NCBI GenBank assembly: GCA_037131735.1 | Contig: JBAXQM010000002.1 | Coordinates: 1-64,000, forward strand | Source: CAIUPE01 sp037131735 | GTDB lineage: Bacteria; Pseudomonadota; Alphaproteobacteria; Rhizobiales; Beijerinckiaceae | Reading direction: 5' to 3' | Length of the DNA: 64,000 nucleotides | In this document: piece after piece, positions 61,822-64,000 of the stretch | Position numbering within the stretch: position 1 is the stretch's first letter | Layout: each line of letters opens with the position of its first letter | Notes under the pieces: model-generated | Told to the model about the DNA's origin: nothing | The model's database searches: none | What the model saw: the letters and a program-made list of their open reading frames with translations, nothing else | Program-made: the position numbers and the translations under genes

Positions 61822-63660
61822 ATGGCGGCTTCGAAAAAGAGCGGTGCGGGTAAGGCGAGTAAATCAACAGGCAGCAAAAGGCGCGAATTGCGGTCGAAGC
61901 TCTGGTTCGACAACCCTGAAAATCCGGGCATGACCGCGCTCTATCTCGAGCGCTATCTCAATTTCGGCCTGACGCGCGAAGAGCTGCAATCGGGCAAGCC
62001 GATCATCGGCATTGCGCAGACGGGCTCTGATCTCTCGCCCTGCAACCGCCATCATCTCGAATTGGCCAAGCGCGTGCGCGAAGGCATCACGGCCATGGGC
62101 GGTGTCGCTTTTGAATTTCCGGTTCATCCGATTCAGGAAACCGGCAAACGGCCGACCGCCTCGCTTGATCGTAATCTCGCTTATCTCGGTCTTGTTGAAG
62201 TGCTCTATGGCTACCCGCTCGATGGCGTGGTGCTGACAACTGGTTGCGATAAAACAACGCCGGCCTGCATCATGGCCGCAGCGACGGTGAACATCCCGGC
62301 GATCGTGCTCTCGGGCGGGCCGATGCTGAATGGCTGGTATCATGGCGAACGCACGGGTTCGGGCACGGTTGTGTGGAAGAGCCGTGAGCGTTTGGCCTCC
62401 GGTGAAATCGATTATGACGAGTTCATGGATATTGTTGCTTCGTCCGCGCCATCGGTTGGCCATTGCAACACGATGGGTACCGCTTCAACAATGAACTCGC
62501 TTGCTGAAGCGCTCGGCATGACTCTCCCGGGTGGTGCGGCGATTCCGGCACCTTATCGCGAGCGCGGCCAGAATGCGTATGAAACGGGAAAACGTATTGT
62601 CGAGATGGTGTGGGAAGATTTGAAACCTTCCGACATTCTGACACGCGAAGCGTTTGAAAACGCCATCGTCATCAATTCGGCGATTGGTGGTTCAACCAAT
62701 GCCCCCATTCATATCAACGCGATTGCGCGCCATATTGGCGTGACGTTGAAAGTTGAAGATTGGCAAAAGCATGGACACAAGGTTCCGCTGCTTGTTAATT
62801 TGCAGCCAGCCGGCAAATATCTTGGTGAGGAATATCACCGTGCTGGCGGCGTGCCCGCTGTTGTCAATGAGCTCATGAAGAAAAAACTCGTGCGCGAAAA
62901 AGCCTTGACAGTGAACGGCAAAACCATTGGCGAGAATTGCAAGAAGACCAAGGTGATCGATTATGATGTGATTTATCCGATTGATAAACCACTCAAGAAA
63001 GATGCGGGCTTCCTTGTGCTTAAGGGCAATCTTTTTGATAGCGCGGTGATGAAGACCAGCGTTATTTCAGAAGAATTCCGCAAACGCTATCTTTCTAATC
63101 CGAAAGACCCTGATGCCTTTGAGGGCCGCGCCATCGTTTTCGAAGGACCGGAAGATTATCATCACCGTATTGATGATCCGAAGTTGAAGATTGATGAAAA
63201 CTGCATGCTCTTTATTCGCGGCACGGGCCCCATCGGTTATCCCGGTGCGGCGGAAGTTGTGAATATGCAGCCCCCTGCGGCGCTGATCAAAAAGGGCATT
63301 ACGGCCTTGCCATGCATCGGCGACGGTCGCCAGTCCGGCACATCGGGATCGCCTTCTATTTTGAACGCGTCGCCTGAGGCAGCCGCGAATGGTGGCCTTG
63401 CTTTGCTCAAGACGAATGATCGGGTGCGCATCGATTTGAAAAAGGGCACGGCCGATATTCTGATTTCGAAAGAAGATCTCGCCAAGCGTCGTGCCGATTT
63501 GATGAAACATGGCGGCTTCCAATATCCGGCAAGCCAAACGCCATGGCAGGAAATCCAGCGCGGTATGGTGGATCAATTGTCGGATGGCATGGTGTTGAAG
63601 CCCGCTGTGAAATATCAACGCGTCGCGCAAAAATTTGGCGTCGCCAGAGACAACCACTAA
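61822..63660 (+). CDS. IlvD/Edd-family dehydratase, pentonate/hexonate type
   Basis: This is a 612-residue iron-sulfur dehydratase. Its three cysteines (DLSPCNRHH Cys74, TTGCDKTTPA Cys142, VGHCNTMGTAS Cys215) have spacings 68 and 73, the same as the [2Fe-2S] ligands I recall for L-arabinonate dehydratase (59, 127, 200). A magnesium site follows in a later domain. It probably dehydrates a sugar acid such as arabinonate, xylonate or a hexonate, whereas IlvD itself is shorter. GGGGAG is 6 bases before the ATG. Confidence 0.9.
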   Translation: MAASKKSGAGKASKSTGSKRRELRSKLWFDNPENPGMTALYLERYLNFGLTREELQSGKPIIGIAQTGSDLSPCNRHHLELAKRVREGITAMGGVAFEFPVHPIQETGKRPTASLDRNLAYLGLVEVLYGYPLDGVVLTTGCDKTTPACIMAAATVNIPAIVLSGGPMLNGWYHGERTGSGTVVWKSRERLASGEIDYDEFMDIVASSAPSVGHCNTMGTASTMNSLAEALGMTLPGGAAIPAPYRERGQNAYETGKRIVEMVWEDLKPSDILTREAFENAIVINSAIGGSTNAPIHINAIARHIGVTLKVEDWQKHGHKVPLLVNLQPAGKYLGEEYHRAGGVPAVVNELMKKKLVREKALTVNGKTIGENCKKTKVIDYDVIYPIDKPLKKDAGFLVLKGNLFDSAVMKTSVISEEFRKRYLSNPKDPDAFEGRAIVFEGPEDYHHRIDDPKLKIDENCMLFIRGTGPIGYPGAAEVVNMQPPAALIKKGITALPCIGDGRQSGTSGSPSILNASPEAAANGGLALLKTNDRVRIDLKKGTADILISKEDLAKRRADLMKHGGFQYPASQTPWQEIQRGMVDQLSDGMVLKPAVKYQRVAQKFGVARDNH

Positions 63661-63684
63661 AGGTGAATTGCGAATACCACTCAT

Positions 63685-63760
63685 CCTCATCCTGAGGAGC
63701 GCTGAAGGCGCGTCTCGAAGGATCCTTCGACACGCCGTGTTGCGGGTGCTCAGGATGAGG
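63685..63760. repeat. Dispersed palindromic repeat (CATCCTGAG type)
   Basis: CCTCATCCTGAG (63685-63696) and CTCAGGATGAGG (63749-63760) form perfect inverted ends. A 16-base palindrome TCGAAGGATCCTTCGA (63715-63730) lies in the middle. This matches the widespread alphaproteobacterial intergenic repeat whose CATCCTGAGGAGC and GTCTCGAAGGAT words are familiar. It sits between the dehydratase stop and the next gene start and shows no coding pattern. Confidence 0.85.
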
Positions 63761-63828
63761 TTTGTGGGTTCAGAATTCGGATAGCAACCGTGGCTTCAAG
63801 ATTCTTTCATCGAATATCATAAATAAAA

Positions 63829-64000
63829 ATGACATCTTTCACACCTGCATCCGTTCCTGATCCTTCCACCGGTCTGCCGATTGGCGTTGAAACAGAGACA
63901 TATGCGGCGGCGCGGCCGGAACGCATCACAATTGACGGTCGCTATGTGCGCCTCGAGCCCCTTGATCCGTTGAAACATACGGATGATCTTTATGCCGCCT
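63829..64000 (+). CDS. GNAT-family acetyltransferase, N-terminal part only
   Basis: A frame starting at ATG 63829 runs off the window after 57 codons. It reads MTSFTPASVPDPSTGLP and, near residue 44, GRYVRLEPLDPLKHTDD, which I recognise from the N-terminal strand of a GNAT acetyltransferase subfamily. The acetyl-CoA motif lies outside the window, so this rests on the N-terminus. The ribosome site is weak. Confidence 0.7.
   Translation, partial: MTSFTPASVPDPSTGLPIGVETETYAAARPERITIDGRYVRLEPLDPLKHTDDLYAA

Overview
The window reads as chromosomal DNA of an alphaproteobacterium, most likely of the Hyphomicrobiales (Rhizobiales). It opens with the 3' end of a 5S rRNA followed by an initiator tRNA, the usual end of an rrn operon in that class. 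It carries the two-ATPase glycerol importer glpSTPQV known from Rhizobium, and it holds two imperfect-palindrome repeats of a style common in alphaproteobacteria. Base composition looks moderate by eye, except for a clearly AT-rich stretch around 500-2600. I see no phage genes, transposases or CRISPR arrays.

Region 1 (1-12.8 kb): rrn tail, an AT-rich orphan pair of GlpP/GlpQ-like permeases, then a full glycerol regulon. This comprises glycerol kinase (minus strand), a DeoR-type repressor, glycerol-3-phosphate dehydrogenase, and GlpS, GlpT, GlpP, GlpQ, a small membrane protein and GlpV, closed by a strong terminator. Glycerol enters through the ABC importer, is phosphorylated by GlpK and oxidised by GlpD to dihydroxyacetone phosphate. 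GlpS and GlpT have complementary defects in their ATPase motifs.

Region 2 (13.2-26 kb): glycerate kinase preceded by a possible 18-codon leader ORF, then a second ABC importer of the same design (binding protein, two permeases, tiny membrane protein, two different ATPases). It runs into a dihydroxyacetone kinase operon with its own phospho-relay (DhaL, DhaM, HPr, Enzyme I, an HTH protein, DhaK) and a 2-hydroxyacid dehydrogenase. Together this is a C3 (triose, glycerate, dihydroxyacetone) utilisation island.

Region 3 (26-37.3 kb): a Gfo/Idh/MocA oxidoreductase, a dimethylglycine/sarcosine dehydrogenase-like flavoprotein, an acyl-CoA dehydrogenase plus APH-type kinase pair resembling the two halves of ACAD10/11 and LvaC/LvaA, a DHA2-type MFS exporter, a histidine phosphatase, an amidase and a GT39-type glycosyltransferase.

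Region 4 (37.3-46.9 kb): two Gfo/Idh/MocA oxidoreductases alternating with two xylose-isomerase-like TIM-barrel proteins, probably a sugar oxidation/lyase pathway. Then come a Tat-exported deacetylase-like protein, an RbsD/FucU mutarotase, a two-domain ALDH16-type aldehyde dehydrogenase and deoxyribose-phosphate aldolase.

Region 5 (46.9-64 kb): a triple-BON protein, PHA synthase with a Spy-like periplasmic protein, a BenE transporter, a class III aminotransferase, an SDR, a site-2 protease with CBS domains, a TetR/HlyD/RND efflux operon, KDPG-type aldolase, a class I aminotransferase, a pentonate/hexonate dehydratase of the IlvD/Edd family, and the start of a GNAT acetyltransferase. Two repeat elements lie in the last 4 kb.

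All functions are inferred from reading the translated sequence. No database search was possible.
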